A DNA stretch of 64,000 bases from Terrisporobacter vanillatitrophus (GCF_051148895.1 NZ_CP154625.1:434001-498000); one strand, 5' to 3'; numbered from the stretch's first letter, positions 46,089-55,407 are shown. Notes: generated from the sequence alone by a model not told the origin. Numbers and translations are program-made.

Positions 46089-47207
46089 TTGAAAATTAAA
46101 TACTCAAAAGAATTAGAAGAAAATAAAGAGTATATGTATAAAAGTAGATTACTATACTTATTTGATGAAAGTAAGTCTTTAAATGAAAATATACGACTAT
46201 ATATGGAGTTAAAACTAGAACAAAGAATAGCAGAGATAAACGAGGAATTATATATATTAAGAAATATACCGAGTTTCTATATAAATACTTTTAGTACATT
46301 TATAGGACCTAGTAATCCATCTAGATATACAAAAGATATATTTTTTTATAAAGATATTAATATCATGGTTTCAGAGAGTAGTCATTTCTCTGTATTTTAT
46401 AATGAAAAATCTAGAGAAGAAACTAAGAATACTCTTTTAGGAATAATAGCGTATTTTAATGCTACACCATATTTTTATTTTACTGGAAATCATAGCTTTA
46501 ACAGAAAAATATGTGATTTGTATGAGCAATTTGACTTATTAGATATTTTAAGATTAAGAGATAAAGAATTCTTTGATAGAAAAGATGAAGAAGATAAACT
46601 TTTTATGATAGGTGCGCTTATAAAGGTAAATAAGCAAGGTGCTATATATTTTGAAGAAACTGAACATGAAATATTATTTGAACTATATCATGCATCGCTT
46701 AAACAATTTGAACCATTGCCAAGATGTGTATTTTTATATAGAGTATTTGAGTATGGTGTTAGATATCATTATCAGAAGTTAGAAATGCCATCAGAGTATA
46801 AGGTTGAAGATGCAATTGAATACTATGTAGATAAGATAATGAAGCATAGATATAATCCATTATACTTTAGAACATATAAAAAAATAGATAATGAAAGTAA
46901 ACATATTGTAAATTTAGTATGCAACCTTAAAAAGGAAGTTAAAATTATAAAAAAAGAATGGAGCAAACATGAATATTTAAAAAATAAGAGTATTGGAGAA
47001 ATTATATATAAAACAGGAAGAAATGCAGTGGCTCATGGTGGAGGTGGTAGGCTAAATGCTAGATATGATTATTTAAATAATTACAAGCACATTAATGATG
47101 TTAATATATTTTTAGAGTTAATTGCTAGATATATAATTGAAATTTTAAACCCTCAGCTTACTAATAGAGTAGAAAGAAGGAAGAAGTATTACAAGAATAT
47201 TTTTTAA
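46089..47207 (+). CDS. HEPN-domain protein, putative RNase (cassette 6)
   Basis: A 372-aa soluble protein. Near the C-terminus it has GRNAVAHGGGGRLNARYDYL: R311-x4-H316 is the HEPN motif (Arg-polar-x3-His) used by many defence and toxin RNases. The N-terminal 250 residues are helical and acidic, with SRYTKDIFFYKDINIMVS and FYFTGNHSFNRKI, and are unrecognised; they may serve as a sensor as in ApeA-like proteins. The start appears to be TTG 46089 with a poor ribosome site, so translation may be coupled to the upstream gene. Confidence 0.6.
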   Translation: MKIKYSKELEENKEYMYKSRLLYLFDESKSLNENIRLYMELKLEQRIAEINEELYILRNIPSFYINTFSTFIGPSNPSRYTKDIFFYKDINIMVSESSHFSVFYNEKSREETKNTLLGIIAYFNATPYFYFTGNHSFNRKICDLYEQFDLLDILRLRDKEFFDRKDEEDKLFMIGALIKVNKQGAIYFEETEHEILFELYHASLKQFEPLPRCVFLYRVFEYGVRYHYQKLEMPSEYKVEDAIEYYVDKIMKHRYNPLYFRTYKKIDNESKHIVNLVCNLKKEVKIIKKEWSKHEYLKNKSIGEIIYKTGRNAVAHGGGGRLNARYDYLNNYKHINDVNIFLELIARYIIEILNPQLTNRVERRKKYYKNIF

Positions 47208-47243
47208 TAATAAAATATATTATTGGAAGGGATGAGTGAAATT

Positions 47244-47495
47244 ATGATAATTACAAATATTATACCATGTATAAAAGTTACGAAAGAAAATAATTTAGGT
47301 GGTATGGACATGTATATTGAATTAGGTGATAAAGTAAAAGTTAGCGATTTTGATGGGAATATAAATGAAGGTATAGTATTGTCTATGGAGTTAGGTAAAG
47401 ATGAGGAAGAAGATGATATTTTATATTTATTACTTGATGATAAAAGAGAGTTTAACATAGGATTTAGTTATATAGAAGACATAGATGTATTATAA
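47244..47495 (+). CDS. Small acidic hypothetical protein (cassette 6)
   Basis: An 83-aa protein that looks like a small beta barrel: MYIELGDKVKVSDFDGNINEGIVLSM resembles an SH3/KOW-like fold, followed by an acidic loop (GKDEEEDD). Starts at 47232 (ATG, touching the GGAAGGG site) or 47223 (TTG) are also possible; 47244 gives better spacing. The next gene starts 16 bases after its stop. Confidence 0.45.
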   Translation: MIITNIIPCIKVTKENNLGGMDMYIELGDKVKVSDFDGNINEGIVLSMELGKDEEEDDILYLLLDDKREFNIGFSYIEDIDVL

Positions 47496-47511
47496 TTTAA
47501 AGGATTTAGGG

Positions 47512-48030
47512 ATGAAATACATAGATAAAATTAAAGCTAATATTTATTTATCAATAATAGGTCTGATTATTCAATTTATTATAATTGGTTATATAACAAC
47601 TATAGTATCTGATGAAAATTTTAAATTAATTTTGAAAATGATTGGTTTACTAGGAATAATGTATATTTTTCCTGTAATTATATCGATAGTTGAGTGCAAG
47701 AAAGAGCCTAATATGGCGATATTAATTTTAAACTTATTACTATTAATAGTCGTCTTTACTAATATTTATTGCGTTATATATTCTGATAATAATGAGGCTT
47801 TTCAATTAAGTAATAATGGAATGCCATATTTGGACTTATTGTACTTTAGCTTCGTTACTTTTACAACGCTAGGGTATGGGGATGTTTTACCATTAACATA
47901 TTTAGCTAAATTTACAGCAGCAATAGAGGCGTTTATGTTTACATGTGTTATAGCATTTGTTGTATTAAATTTTTCTGACTCTATGAAAAAATATTTAGCT
48001 ATTTATAACGACAAGGATGATAATACTTAA
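47512..48030 (+). CDS. Ion-channel protein with K+ selectivity filter (cassette 6)
   Basis: A 172-aa membrane protein with about four hydrophobic helices and a pore loop FVTFTTLGYGDVLPLT. TTLGYGD is the potassium-channel selectivity filter of the Ion_trans_2 family, and the last helix lines the pore. It is the last gene of a four-gene cassette with a HEPN protein. A channel here could be a membrane-depolarising effector or merely cargo. ATG 47512 is preferred (AAGGA 7 bases upstream) over ATG 47485. Confidence 0.78.
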   Translation: MKYIDKIKANIYLSIIGLIIQFIIIGYITTIVSDENFKLILKMIGLLGIMYIFPVIISIVECKKEPNMAILILNLLLLIVVFTNIYCVIYSDNNEAFQLSNNGMPYLDLLYFSFVTFTTLGYGDVLPLTYLAKFTAAIEAFMFTCVIAFVVLNFSDSMKKYLAIYNDKDDNT

Positions 48031-48080
48031 ATTGTGGGTTTGATTGTAGCAAATCATATCCACCAATACATAAACGTGGA
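48031..48080 (+). repeat. ssrA 3'-end scar 6
   Basis: GTGGGTTTGATTGTAGCAAA then TCATATCCACCAATACATAAACGTGG. It overlaps the channel gene's end region and is followed by a terminator at 48095. This copy is most similar to scar 8 at 58116. Confidence 0.78.
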
Positions 48081-48094
48081 AACGTATCATACTT

Positions 48095-48135
48095 GGAATT
48101 ACTAGGCTTTATAGTTTGGTAGTTCCTTTTATTTT
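48095..48135 (+). terminator. Terminator behind scar 6
   Basis: GGAATTACTA pairs with TGGTAGTTCC around GGCTTTATAGTT and is followed by TTTTATTTT. The same hairpin recurs at 58178. Confidence 0.75.
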
Positions 48136-48264
48136 GCCTTTTAGCACACAATTATTAATTTTATGAAAATATAAATTAAAGAGGTTTTAACAGGTATTTT
48201 GTAGAAATTTATTAGTTAGATATTGCTTTGAATTAAAAAAATTTAAATAAATAAGGAGATTTTT

Positions 48265-49440
48265 ATGGATGCAAAGGATAATAATGAAGTAATAAATATA
48301 ATGCTAGAGATGGAATATATTCCATCTGTTCATAGTGAAAAAATTAATGTTGAACAATACACAAAATTTCCATTATCAAAATTATCTACTTTAGGGGTTG
48401 GATTTTCAAATTTATCTGAGGCTACACGTACGATAACACAGAGTATTAATACTGATGGATTATATAAATGTGTTTTACCTGAAGGAGCTGCTAAATTAGC
48501 ACAGGCAAAAGATGGAACAGGAGCACTAGGTACTGCACTTGGTCCAAATAGCAAATTAATTGGTCAAGCTAGATGGATAAAACAAGATAACGTTACACAA
48601 ATTACAACAATGCCTTATAATCCAGCAATGCTTTTTATGGCAGTAACATTAATGGGTATAGACAAAAAACTTGATTGTATATTAGAAACACAACAAGAAA
48701 TAATTGAATTTTTAAAGCAAAAAGAAAAGTCAAATTTAAATGGAAGTTTAGATACTTTATATGATGTACTAAATAATTATAAATATAATTGGGATAATGA
48801 GAAATACAAAGTTAATAAACATATTTTAGTTCAAGACATCAAACATTATGCCGTCCAAAGTATTGATTTTCACCAAAATCAAATCAGTAACAAATTAAAA
48901 AAACAATCATTCTTACATAGTGATCAAAACGTTAAGAATAAGATAAAAAAAATCTATTCAGAATTCAAAGATTATCAATTAGCTTTATATATTTTTTCAT
49001 TTGCTTCATTCATCGAAGTAATACTGCTTGGCAATTTCGATTCAGAATATCTTAAGAGTATTTCTCATCAAATTGAAAACTCATCTTTAAAATATAGAGA
49101 ATTATATACTGAATGTTATAATTTGATGGAAGGGTATGCCAGTACATCTATGGAATCTCATTTATTAAATGGATTGGCGGGAGTAAGCAAAATTTCAGGA
49201 AAATTAATTGCTAAAGTTCCTGTAGTAAGTAAATCACCAATAGATGAGGTATTAATCGAAACAAGTGGACGATTAGAAAAGTTTGAATCTAATAAAACTA
49301 ATAAAACACTTAAAAATATTATTGATGCTAGAAGCAGCGAAGTTCGATTATTTGTTGACAATATAAATAGATTAAATAAGTTATACAATGAACCATTAGA
49401 ATTTTTAATAGATAAAGAATACGTATATATTAAAGATTAA
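48265..49440 (+). CDS. Hypothetical 391-aa protein (cassette 7)
   Basis: Not assigned to a function, though the layout recalls a widespread family in Gram-positive accessory islands. A Gly/Ala-rich segment (KDGTGALGTALGPNSKLIGQAR) is followed by TTMPYNPAMLFMAVTLM and a long helical region with LETQQEIIEFLKQKEK. No signal peptide. The hydrophobic Gly-rich part may insert into membranes. It is a single-gene cassette with an AAGGAG site, lying between scars 6 and a weak scar at 49461. Confidence 0.6.
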   Translation: MDAKDNNEVINIMLEMEYIPSVHSEKINVEQYTKFPLSKLSTLGVGFSNLSEATRTITQSINTDGLYKCVLPEGAAKLAQAKDGTGALGTALGPNSKLIGQARWIKQDNVTQITTMPYNPAMLFMAVTLMGIDKKLDCILETQQEIIEFLKQKEKSNLNGSLDTLYDVLNNYKYNWDNEKYKVNKHILVQDIKHYAVQSIDFHQNQISNKLKKQSFLHSDQNVKNKIKKIYSEFKDYQLALYIFSFASFIEVILLGNFDSEYLKSISHQIENSSLKYRELYTECYNLMEGYASTSMESHLLNGLAGVSKISGKLIAKVPVVSKSPIDEVLIETSGRLEKFESNKTNKTLKNIIDARSSEVRLFVDNINRLNKLYNEPLEFLIDKEYVYIKD

Positions 49441-49460
49441 AAAAGTTAAATATTTAGTTT

Positions 49461-49512
49461 TGTGGAGTATTCAACAGGAGTAGCCTAATTTCAACTATTC
49501 AAATTTACGAGA
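49461..49512 (+). repeat. Weak ssrA 3'-end scar candidate
   Basis: GTAGCCTAATTTCAACTATT then CAAATTTACGAGAA resembles GTAGTGAATCATCTCCACCATT/CAAAACCACGAAA at about two thirds of positions. Its position, 50 bases after a cassette gene, is as expected. A hairpin (ATTACATTGATGTAAT, about 49513-49528) follows. The remaining gap to 49732 has no gene. Confidence 0.4.
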
Positions 49513-49732
49513 ATTACATTGATGTAATGGCCTATATGATTTTATTTTATACTGGTGGATTATTTAGACGATATAGAACCTAAAATATCAAGAATATAGA
49601 CTACTTATCTTAATCAAAATGAATATCTTAAATCCTAGTAATAGTTCATATCCAAAAATTTTACAGTATAATTTAATAAAAAAATATGGTGTTTATTTAT
49701 AAATCATGTTAGAATAAGTGAAACAAAAGAGC

Positions 49733-49798
49733 TATCGTATAAAGTTGATATAATGGATCAACGGTTTCTACCAAATCACCAATGATTTGACTACGATA
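49733..49798 (+). promoter_or_regulatory. Purine (guanine-class) riboswitch aptamer
   Basis: P1 is TATCGTA with TACGATA. P2 is GTTGAT...ATCAAC, followed by J2/3 TTTCTACC. P3 is AAATCA...TGATTT, and J3/1 reads GACTACG. The C in GACTA (in place of U in adenine-type GATTA) indicates guanine or hypoxanthine binding. It lies 118 bases before a purine permease gene, which it probably switches off when guanine is plentiful. Confidence 0.88.
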
Positions 49799-49915
49799 AG
49801 GTATATTTTTGCATTCAATAGATTACATTTACGCTAATTAAGCTAAATAAATCTATCTAAAAATATTTCCATTATCCTTTATACATAGTTAAAGAAAAGT
49901 ATAAGGAGACATATT

Positions 49916-51217
49916 ATGAATTTCATTTCTAATTATTTTGAATTCGAGAAAAAAGGAACAAATTTAAAAACTGAAATACTAGGCGGAGTAACTACTTTCT
50001 TAACTATGGCATATATCTTATTTGTTGTACCAGGAGTTTTATCTCAAGTAGGAATGCCAAAAGAAAGTGTATTTGCAGCTACAGCAATAGCAAGTGCTGT
50101 GGGAACTTTTATAATAGGAGCAATAGCGAAATTCCCAATGGTTTTAGCACCAGGTATGGGACTTAATGCATTCTTTGCATTTGGGGTTTGTATGGGTATG
50201 GGAGTACCATGGCAAACTACTATCTCAGCAACTTTATTATCAGGAATTATATTTTTAATTATATCTATTACAGGATTGAGAGAACTTGTAATAAAAGCAA
50301 TACCAAATGATATGAAACATGCAGTTAGTGCAGGAATCGGACTTTTTATAGCGTTTATAGGTTTAAAAAATGCAGGAATAGTAGTAGCAAATCCAGCTAC
50401 ATTTGTTGGTTTAGGAAATTTATCTGATAAATCAGTATTAATATCATTATTTGGACTTGCTGTAATTGCAATATTAATGGTAAGAGGAGTTAATATAGCA
50501 ATATTTTTAGGAATAATTATAACAGTTATAGCTGGAGTAGTTACTGGAGTTGTGGATGCTCCAACTGCAATTGTATCAATGCCTCCATCAATGGCACCAA
50601 CTTTTGGTGTAGCAATTACTCATTTAAAAGATGTATTTAATCCTCAAATGATGTTAGTTGTATTTACTTTCTTATTTATGGATTTCTTTGATACAGCGGG
50701 AACTTTAGTGGCAGTTGGTTCAAAAATAGGTTTAATAAAAGAAGATGGGACTGTGGAAAATGGTTCAAAAGCATTACTTGCTGATTCTGTAGCAACTTGT
50801 ATAGGAGCTATATTTGGGACAACTAATACAACTTCTTGTATGGAGTCTTTATCAGGAATAGGTCTTGGTGCTAAAACAGGTTTCTCAAGTGTAGTAGCAT
50901 CTGGATTATTTATATTAAGTTTATTCTTCTCACCATTATTAAGTGTAGTAACTACTCAAGTTACAGCACCGGCCTTAATAATAGTTGGATCACTTTTATG
51001 TATGTCATTTGCAGAAATAGACTGGAGTAAGTCAGAAGTAGCTATACCAGCATTTTTAACAATAATACTAATGCCTTTAACATATAGTGTAGGAGAAGGA
51101 ATTGCCTTTGGACTTTTAGCTTATGTTGTATTAATGGCATGTAAAGGTGAAATAAAGAAAGTTCACCCTGTAATGTGCGGATTAGGTGTATTATTTTTAG
51201 TGTACTTTATGATTTAA
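49916..51217 (+). CDS. NCS2-family purine permease (PbuG/AzgA-type)
   Basis: A 433-aa, 12-14-helix transporter for guanine/hypoxanthine or adenine. Family signatures: LKTEILGGVTTFLTMAYILFV, LAPGMGLNAFFAFGVCMGMG, LFMDFFDTAGTLVAVGSKIG and GTTNTTSCMESLSGIGLGAKTG. The guanine-class riboswitch upstream supports guanine or hypoxanthine as substrate. AAGGAG precedes ATG 49916. It lies between ssrA scars, so this metabolic gene seems to be cargo of the same insertion process as the defence genes around it. Confidence 0.92.
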   Translation: MNFISNYFEFEKKGTNLKTEILGGVTTFLTMAYILFVVPGVLSQVGMPKESVFAATAIASAVGTFIIGAIAKFPMVLAPGMGLNAFFAFGVCMGMGVPWQTTISATLLSGIIFLIISITGLRELVIKAIPNDMKHAVSAGIGLFIAFIGLKNAGIVVANPATFVGLGNLSDKSVLISLFGLAVIAILMVRGVNIAIFLGIIITVIAGVVTGVVDAPTAIVSMPPSMAPTFGVAITHLKDVFNPQMMLVVFTFLFMDFFDTAGTLVAVGSKIGLIKEDGTVENGSKALLADSVATCIGAIFGTTNTTSCMESLSGIGLGAKTGFSSVVASGLFILSLFFSPLLSVVTTQVTAPALIIVGSLLCMSFAEIDWSKSEVAIPAFLTIILMPLTYSVGEGIAFGLLAYVVLMACKGEIKKVHPVMCGLGVLFLVYFMI

Positions 51218-51285
51218 TAACAATGAGAACTGCTTTCTTGTATGATATTTGGTAATGAAAATTATATAAATTTGTGTAAAAATAA

Positions 51286-51335
51286 ATCGTGGGTATGATT
51301 GTAGTGAATCATCTCCACCATTCAAAACCACGAAA
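51286..51335 (+). repeat. ssrA 3'-end scar 7 (best preserved)
   Basis: CGTGGGTATGATTGTAGTGA then ATCATCTCCACCATTCAAAACCACG: CATCTCCACCATTCAAAACCAC is identical to the ssrA end and flank. It is followed by the same terminator as scars 4 and 5. Confidence 0.88.
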
Positions 51336-51345
51336 GAGTACAAAG

Positions 51346-51378
51346 AACTACTAAGTTTATGGCTTAGTAGTTTTTTTA
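51346..51378 (+). terminator. Terminator behind scar 7
   Basis: AACTACTAAG pairs with CTTAGTAGTT around TTTATGG, then a T run. Confidence 0.88.
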
Positions 51379-51467
51379 TTTATTGATAATATATTTTATA
51401 AAAAATGGAAAATATCAACTGCCTTCATAATATATATGTATATATACACATATTATAGGAGGAGAAT

Positions 51468-53834
51468 ATGCCCAAGAAGGATAAAAATGATAGACAAATA
51501 GCAAGAATACTAGATAACCTTGAATATGAATTTAATTGGGGGGATTATACAGATAATGTAGAGATAAATAAAGTATTATCAATAACATCTAAGTCTGGAG
51601 AGGGGAATATAGGAATACCAGATCATATTTATGTTAATGAGCATAAAAAGTTGCTAATAATAATTGAAGATAAGCCATCTATAGGTGAACATATATCAAA
51701 TAGTTATAAAAATAATACAATTGATACATATGTATTGAAAGCAATAACAAATTCAAAAATAACAAAAAAATCAGAAAAAATTAAGATATTTGGCAAGGAT
51801 AGTGATTTTATTCCAGCTAGATATGCTGTTGACGGTATACTTTGGTATATGAGTTTTTTTAAGCAAAGTAATATTCAAGAAGAAATAATTAAGAATTATT
51901 TTTTAGATTGGAGAATTGTAGGGATAGCCATATCAGGAAATTTAGAAGACGTATATAATCATAGAATATCTACATATGTATTAATACAAGATGGGATATG
52001 TGAAAAAACTGAAATAAAAACTATAATTAATGAAGATGACTATATTAATATTTACAACAATGCAGTTGAGGAGGATTTAATATCTAATATTACTAATTCA
52101 TCTAAAAAGATTAATAAAAAATTAAGAACTATTGACTCACAAAAAAGACCCATATTATTATCGGCACTAATGATATGCTTATTTGAGTATGATAATAAAA
52201 ATATAGATAATAATTTTATTAGACAATATAAATCATGGAGCCCACTTACTGTTGCTGAATCTATTCAGCCTAGAGTTGATAAGATTTTGAAAGAAGAAGG
52301 GATAATGGAAAATAAAAGGGCAGTTATTAGTACAGAATTAGGTTTTGTTAAACAAGATGCAATCCTAACAACAAGTAATGTGTTAATAGATATACTAGAT
52401 GAATTGAGAACCAATGTAGTATCAAAATTTCAAATAATAAGTAATTATGATATTATTGGTAAATTTTATGAAGAATTCTTAAGATTTGCAGGTGTTTCAA
52501 ATGTAAAAAAAGGAATTGTATTAACTCCACATCACATTACTACTCTTTTTACAGAATTAATACCGATAGATTGTGATGATGTAATATTAGATCCAGCTTG
52601 TGGTACAGGAGCCTTTTTAGTTGCAGGAATGAATAAATTATTGCAATTATATGAAAATATTCAAAGTAAAAAGACTAGAGTACTTATAGATAAGATAGGA
52701 AATAGTGATGATATTGAAATATTAAAAGTTATAAATATTATCCAAAATATAAATGATGAATTTGATAAAAATGACAAATATTATGATAAACTTTTATATT
52801 CAGATGCAGAAAAAGAAGATATTGCTGAAAAGATAAGTGAGCTACATAAAAAAACAGCAGATAATATAAAATCTACAATTTATCAAGAAAGAAAACTACA
52901 AGCCCAATCAATATATAACTCAGTTAAAAGTAATCAATTGATAGGATTTGAGATTCATCAAACAATGTATTCTCTAGCAATATCTAATATGATATTCAGG
53001 GGTGATGGAAAATCACAAATTTACTATGAGGATTATTTTAGTGGAAATGCAGATGATGAATTGAAGCAACTAAATGAATCAGGCATAATACCCACTATAG
53101 GTTTTATAAATCCTCCTTATGGAGGGAAGGATAGTTCGTCTAATCCGACAAAGAAAGAGATTCAATTCTTAGAGAGATTACTAAATCATGTATCTAAATA
53201 TGTAATAATGATAGCTCCATTATCTACATATTTTAAAGAAAATAACATGAGAAAATCTATTTTATCACAAAATACATTAAAGTATGTTATTAATATGCCT
53301 GGAGATCTATTCCAACCTAATGCGGCAAGTAATACAGCAATATCTGTATTCGAAGTTGGTACACCTCAAGGAGATAAAGAGGTTATATTTTATGATTTAA
53401 AAGATGACGGATTTATATTAACAAAAAATAAAGGTAGAACCGATATCTGTGGCAAGTGGAATAATATTAAAAATAATATGTTAGAAAAAATAAAAAATCC
53501 TGAAGGTAAGGAAGATAATGTTACATTATTAAAGACAAAACTAAAAGATAATGATGAATGGTTAATATATGCTCATTCAGAAACCGATTATAGTTGTTTG
53601 AGTGAAAAAGATTTTATATCCGCAATAGAAGAACAACTTCTGTTTGAAGCTGAAGTTGAACTTGATTTGTTAGATGAGGAAATTACAGAAGTTAATTTAA
53701 TGAATATAGTAGCTGATTACTATAATAAACAATTTGAATGTCCTTCTTGTTTTAACGAAGTAGAAGAAGACTTTAGGTATTGTCCATATTGTGGTCAAAA
53801 TGTAGAACAAAGTATGGAGGAATCATATGAATAA
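51468..53834 (+). CDS. BcgI-like restriction-modification protein (nuclease + N6-adenine methyltransferase), cassette 8
   Basis: A 788-aa fusion. N-terminal nuclease domain with GIPDHIYVN...LLIIIEDKPS (residues about 50-73), a PD-(D/E)xK pattern like HsdR or BcgIA. The gamma-class adenine methyltransferase has motif I ILDPACGTGAFLVAG (about 371-386) and motif IV GFINPPYGGKD (about 545-555). The C-terminal zinc ribbon is CPSCFNEV...YCPYCGQN (about 757-775). With the following specificity gene it matches type IIB/IIG systems of BcgI type, which cut on both sides of a bipartite site and methylate it. AGGAGG precedes the start. Confidence 0.85.
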   Translation: MPKKDKNDRQIARILDNLEYEFNWGDYTDNVEINKVLSITSKSGEGNIGIPDHIYVNEHKKLLIIIEDKPSIGEHISNSYKNNTIDTYVLKAITNSKITKKSEKIKIFGKDSDFIPARYAVDGILWYMSFFKQSNIQEEIIKNYFLDWRIVGIAISGNLEDVYNHRISTYVLIQDGICEKTEIKTIINEDDYINIYNNAVEEDLISNITNSSKKINKKLRTIDSQKRPILLSALMICLFEYDNKNIDNNFIRQYKSWSPLTVAESIQPRVDKILKEEGIMENKRAVISTELGFVKQDAILTTSNVLIDILDELRTNVVSKFQIISNYDIIGKFYEEFLRFAGVSNVKKGIVLTPHHITTLFTELIPIDCDDVILDPACGTGAFLVAGMNKLLQLYENIQSKKTRVLIDKIGNSDDIEILKVINIIQNINDEFDKNDKYYDKLLYSDAEKEDIAEKISELHKKTADNIKSTIYQERKLQAQSIYNSVKSNQLIGFEIHQTMYSLAISNMIFRGDGKSQIYYEDYFSGNADDELKQLNESGIIPTIGFINPPYGGKDSSSNPTKKEIQFLERLLNHVSKYVIMIAPLSTYFKENNMRKSILSQNTLKYVINMPGDLFQPNAASNTAISVFEVGTPQGDKEVIFYDLKDDGFILTKNKGRTDICGKWNNIKNNMLEKIKNPEGKEDNVTLLKTKLKDNDEWLIYAHSETDYSCLSEKDFISAIEEQLLFEAEVELDLLDEEITEVNLMNIVADYYNKQFECPSCFNEVEEDFRYCPYCGQNVEQSMEESYE

Positions 53835-54915
53835 TGCGGAAAAAAAGCTATTCCAATTTGATGAGATATTTGAATTTAAAAGAGGAAGTAGGTTAACAGA
53901 AATAGAGCAGATAAATGGAGAAACAGCATATATATCATCTACTAAGAAGAATAATGGTATATATAATTATATTACACCACCTGAAAAAATGAAGGTATAC
54001 AAAAATAAGATGACACTATCTAATAGTGGTAGTGTTGGGTACTTATTTTTTCATGATTATAATTTTGTAGCATCAGATCATGTAACTGTAATATGGTTAA
54101 AAAATAAATATATTACATTAACAAAAGAAATAGCGTTATACTTGAAACCTATTTTAGAGTCTATTAAATATAAATATAATTTTGCAAGGGAGATAAGTAA
54201 TAGACGAATAGAAAAAGAAAAGATTTTATTACCAGCAACTAATGAAGGGTTACCAGATTGGGACTACATGGGTACTTATATAAAAAATATATATACAAAA
54301 GTTAAATTTAAAAAATTAAATACTAGAAATAAACCTAGCATAGATTTAGATATAAACTCATGGAGTAATTTTATTTTAGAGGATATATTTGAGATTTATA
54401 CAGGCAGAGATTTAATTTACTATGAATTAATACCTGGTGAGCACAATGTAATAGGTAATGGTAAAAGCAATAATGGAATTACTTGTACAACTATTGATTT
54501 ATCAAATTATGATAAATATAAGTCATATAAGCTTTTTTCACATAAAAATACAATAAGTTTAGCTGATAGAGGAAATTTTTTTGCAACAGTACAGTCTAGT
54601 GATTTTTATATAGGTACAAGAGTAAAAGCTTTGATATTAAGAGAGAAAAAATATCAAGAATATTTATGGAAACTTGATAAAAATATAAATTTTCTAAAAT
54701 TTATTGCTGTAGTAATTAATATTGAATTTTTTAGATTTTCATATGGAAGGGTAGCGGGAGATAGGCTAGGAAAACTAAAAATAAAATTACCTTATATTAT
54801 TGAAGATGGTGAAAAAATACCTGATTTTGAATATATGGATAAGTATATTAAATTTCTACCATTTGGAGAAAAGATATATGGCAATTTAAATGATAATTAT
54901 AATTTAGAATACTAA
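53827..54915 (+). CDS. Specificity subunit (HsdS/BcgIB-like)
   Basis: A 362-aa DNA-recognition subunit with two target-recognition domains. Each begins with a KLFQFDEIFEFKRG / NFILEDIFEIYTGRD pattern and contains a SNSGSVGYLFFHD / SLADRGNFFATV element, and each ends in a conserved helix region (REISNRRIEKEKILLP; YGRVAGDRLGKLKIKLP). It overlaps the upstream gene by 8 bases, with GGAGG inside that gene's end. Two domains imply a bipartite recognition site; the sequence recognised cannot be told. Confidence 0.85.
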   Translation: MNNAEKKLFQFDEIFEFKRGSRLTEIEQINGETAYISSTKKNNGIYNYITPPEKMKVYKNKMTLSNSGSVGYLFFHDYNFVASDHVTVIWLKNKYITLTKEIALYLKPILESIKYKYNFAREISNRRIEKEKILLPATNEGLPDWDYMGTYIKNIYTKVKFKKLNTRNKPSIDLDINSWSNFILEDIFEIYTGRDLIYYELIPGEHNVIGNGKSNNGITCTTIDLSNYDKYKSYKLFSHKNTISLADRGNFFATVQSSDFYIGTRVKALILREKKYQEYLWKLDKNINFLKFIAVVINIEFFRFSYGRVAGDRLGKLKIKLPYIIEDGEKIPDFEYMDKYIKFLPFGEKIYGNLNDNYNLEY

Positions 54916-54970
54916 TTTTAAATTATAAGATTACCAATAGAATAAAATTAGATTTAGTTTAAGAAAATAA

Positions 54971-55237
54971 ATCATAGATAGCAACAAGGACTTCGTCCTT
55001 GAATTTCCCCCGGGAGGTGCAGTTCTTGACAGTTTATGTCAAGAACTTGCTACATTTAGAGACTATGTAATAATGATAGCATTAGAAGAAGATGATGATC
55101 CTAGTAGAAATATGTATACTTCAATGATAGATGAAATAGTTTCGAATTTAGTCCCTATAAGACCTGTAAGAAGTTATCCTAGAAAACCCTATACTGGAAT
55201 AAACAAATATAATCAAAATGCTAAAAGAAATAGCTAG
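54971..55237 (+). pseudogene. 3' remnant of an FPGG-type protein gene
   Basis: An 88-codon frame with no start codon at its 5' end: VLEFPPGGAVLDSLCQELAT, then RDYVIMIALEEDDDPSRNM and a basic end (SYPRKPYTGINKY). It looks like the C-terminal part of a larger protein. A shorter, more damaged version of its beginning is at 62783-62836, and the gene at the window end (63543) encodes FPGG motifs of the same kind. The stretch 55238-55353 shows nothing else. Confidence 0.5.
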
Positions 55238-55407
55238 TAAGAATATCATCTAAAGGCCTATTAAGCTGGGAGGGGGTAAGTTCTATCACCTTTTAATAAA
55301 ATTATTTATATAGCTGATTATATAACTCAATCAGTTGTTTATAAATTAAACATGGGGCTGTCGCACTAAAAAAATAGGGCGATGCCCTTTTTGCATAAAA
55401 AAATAAA

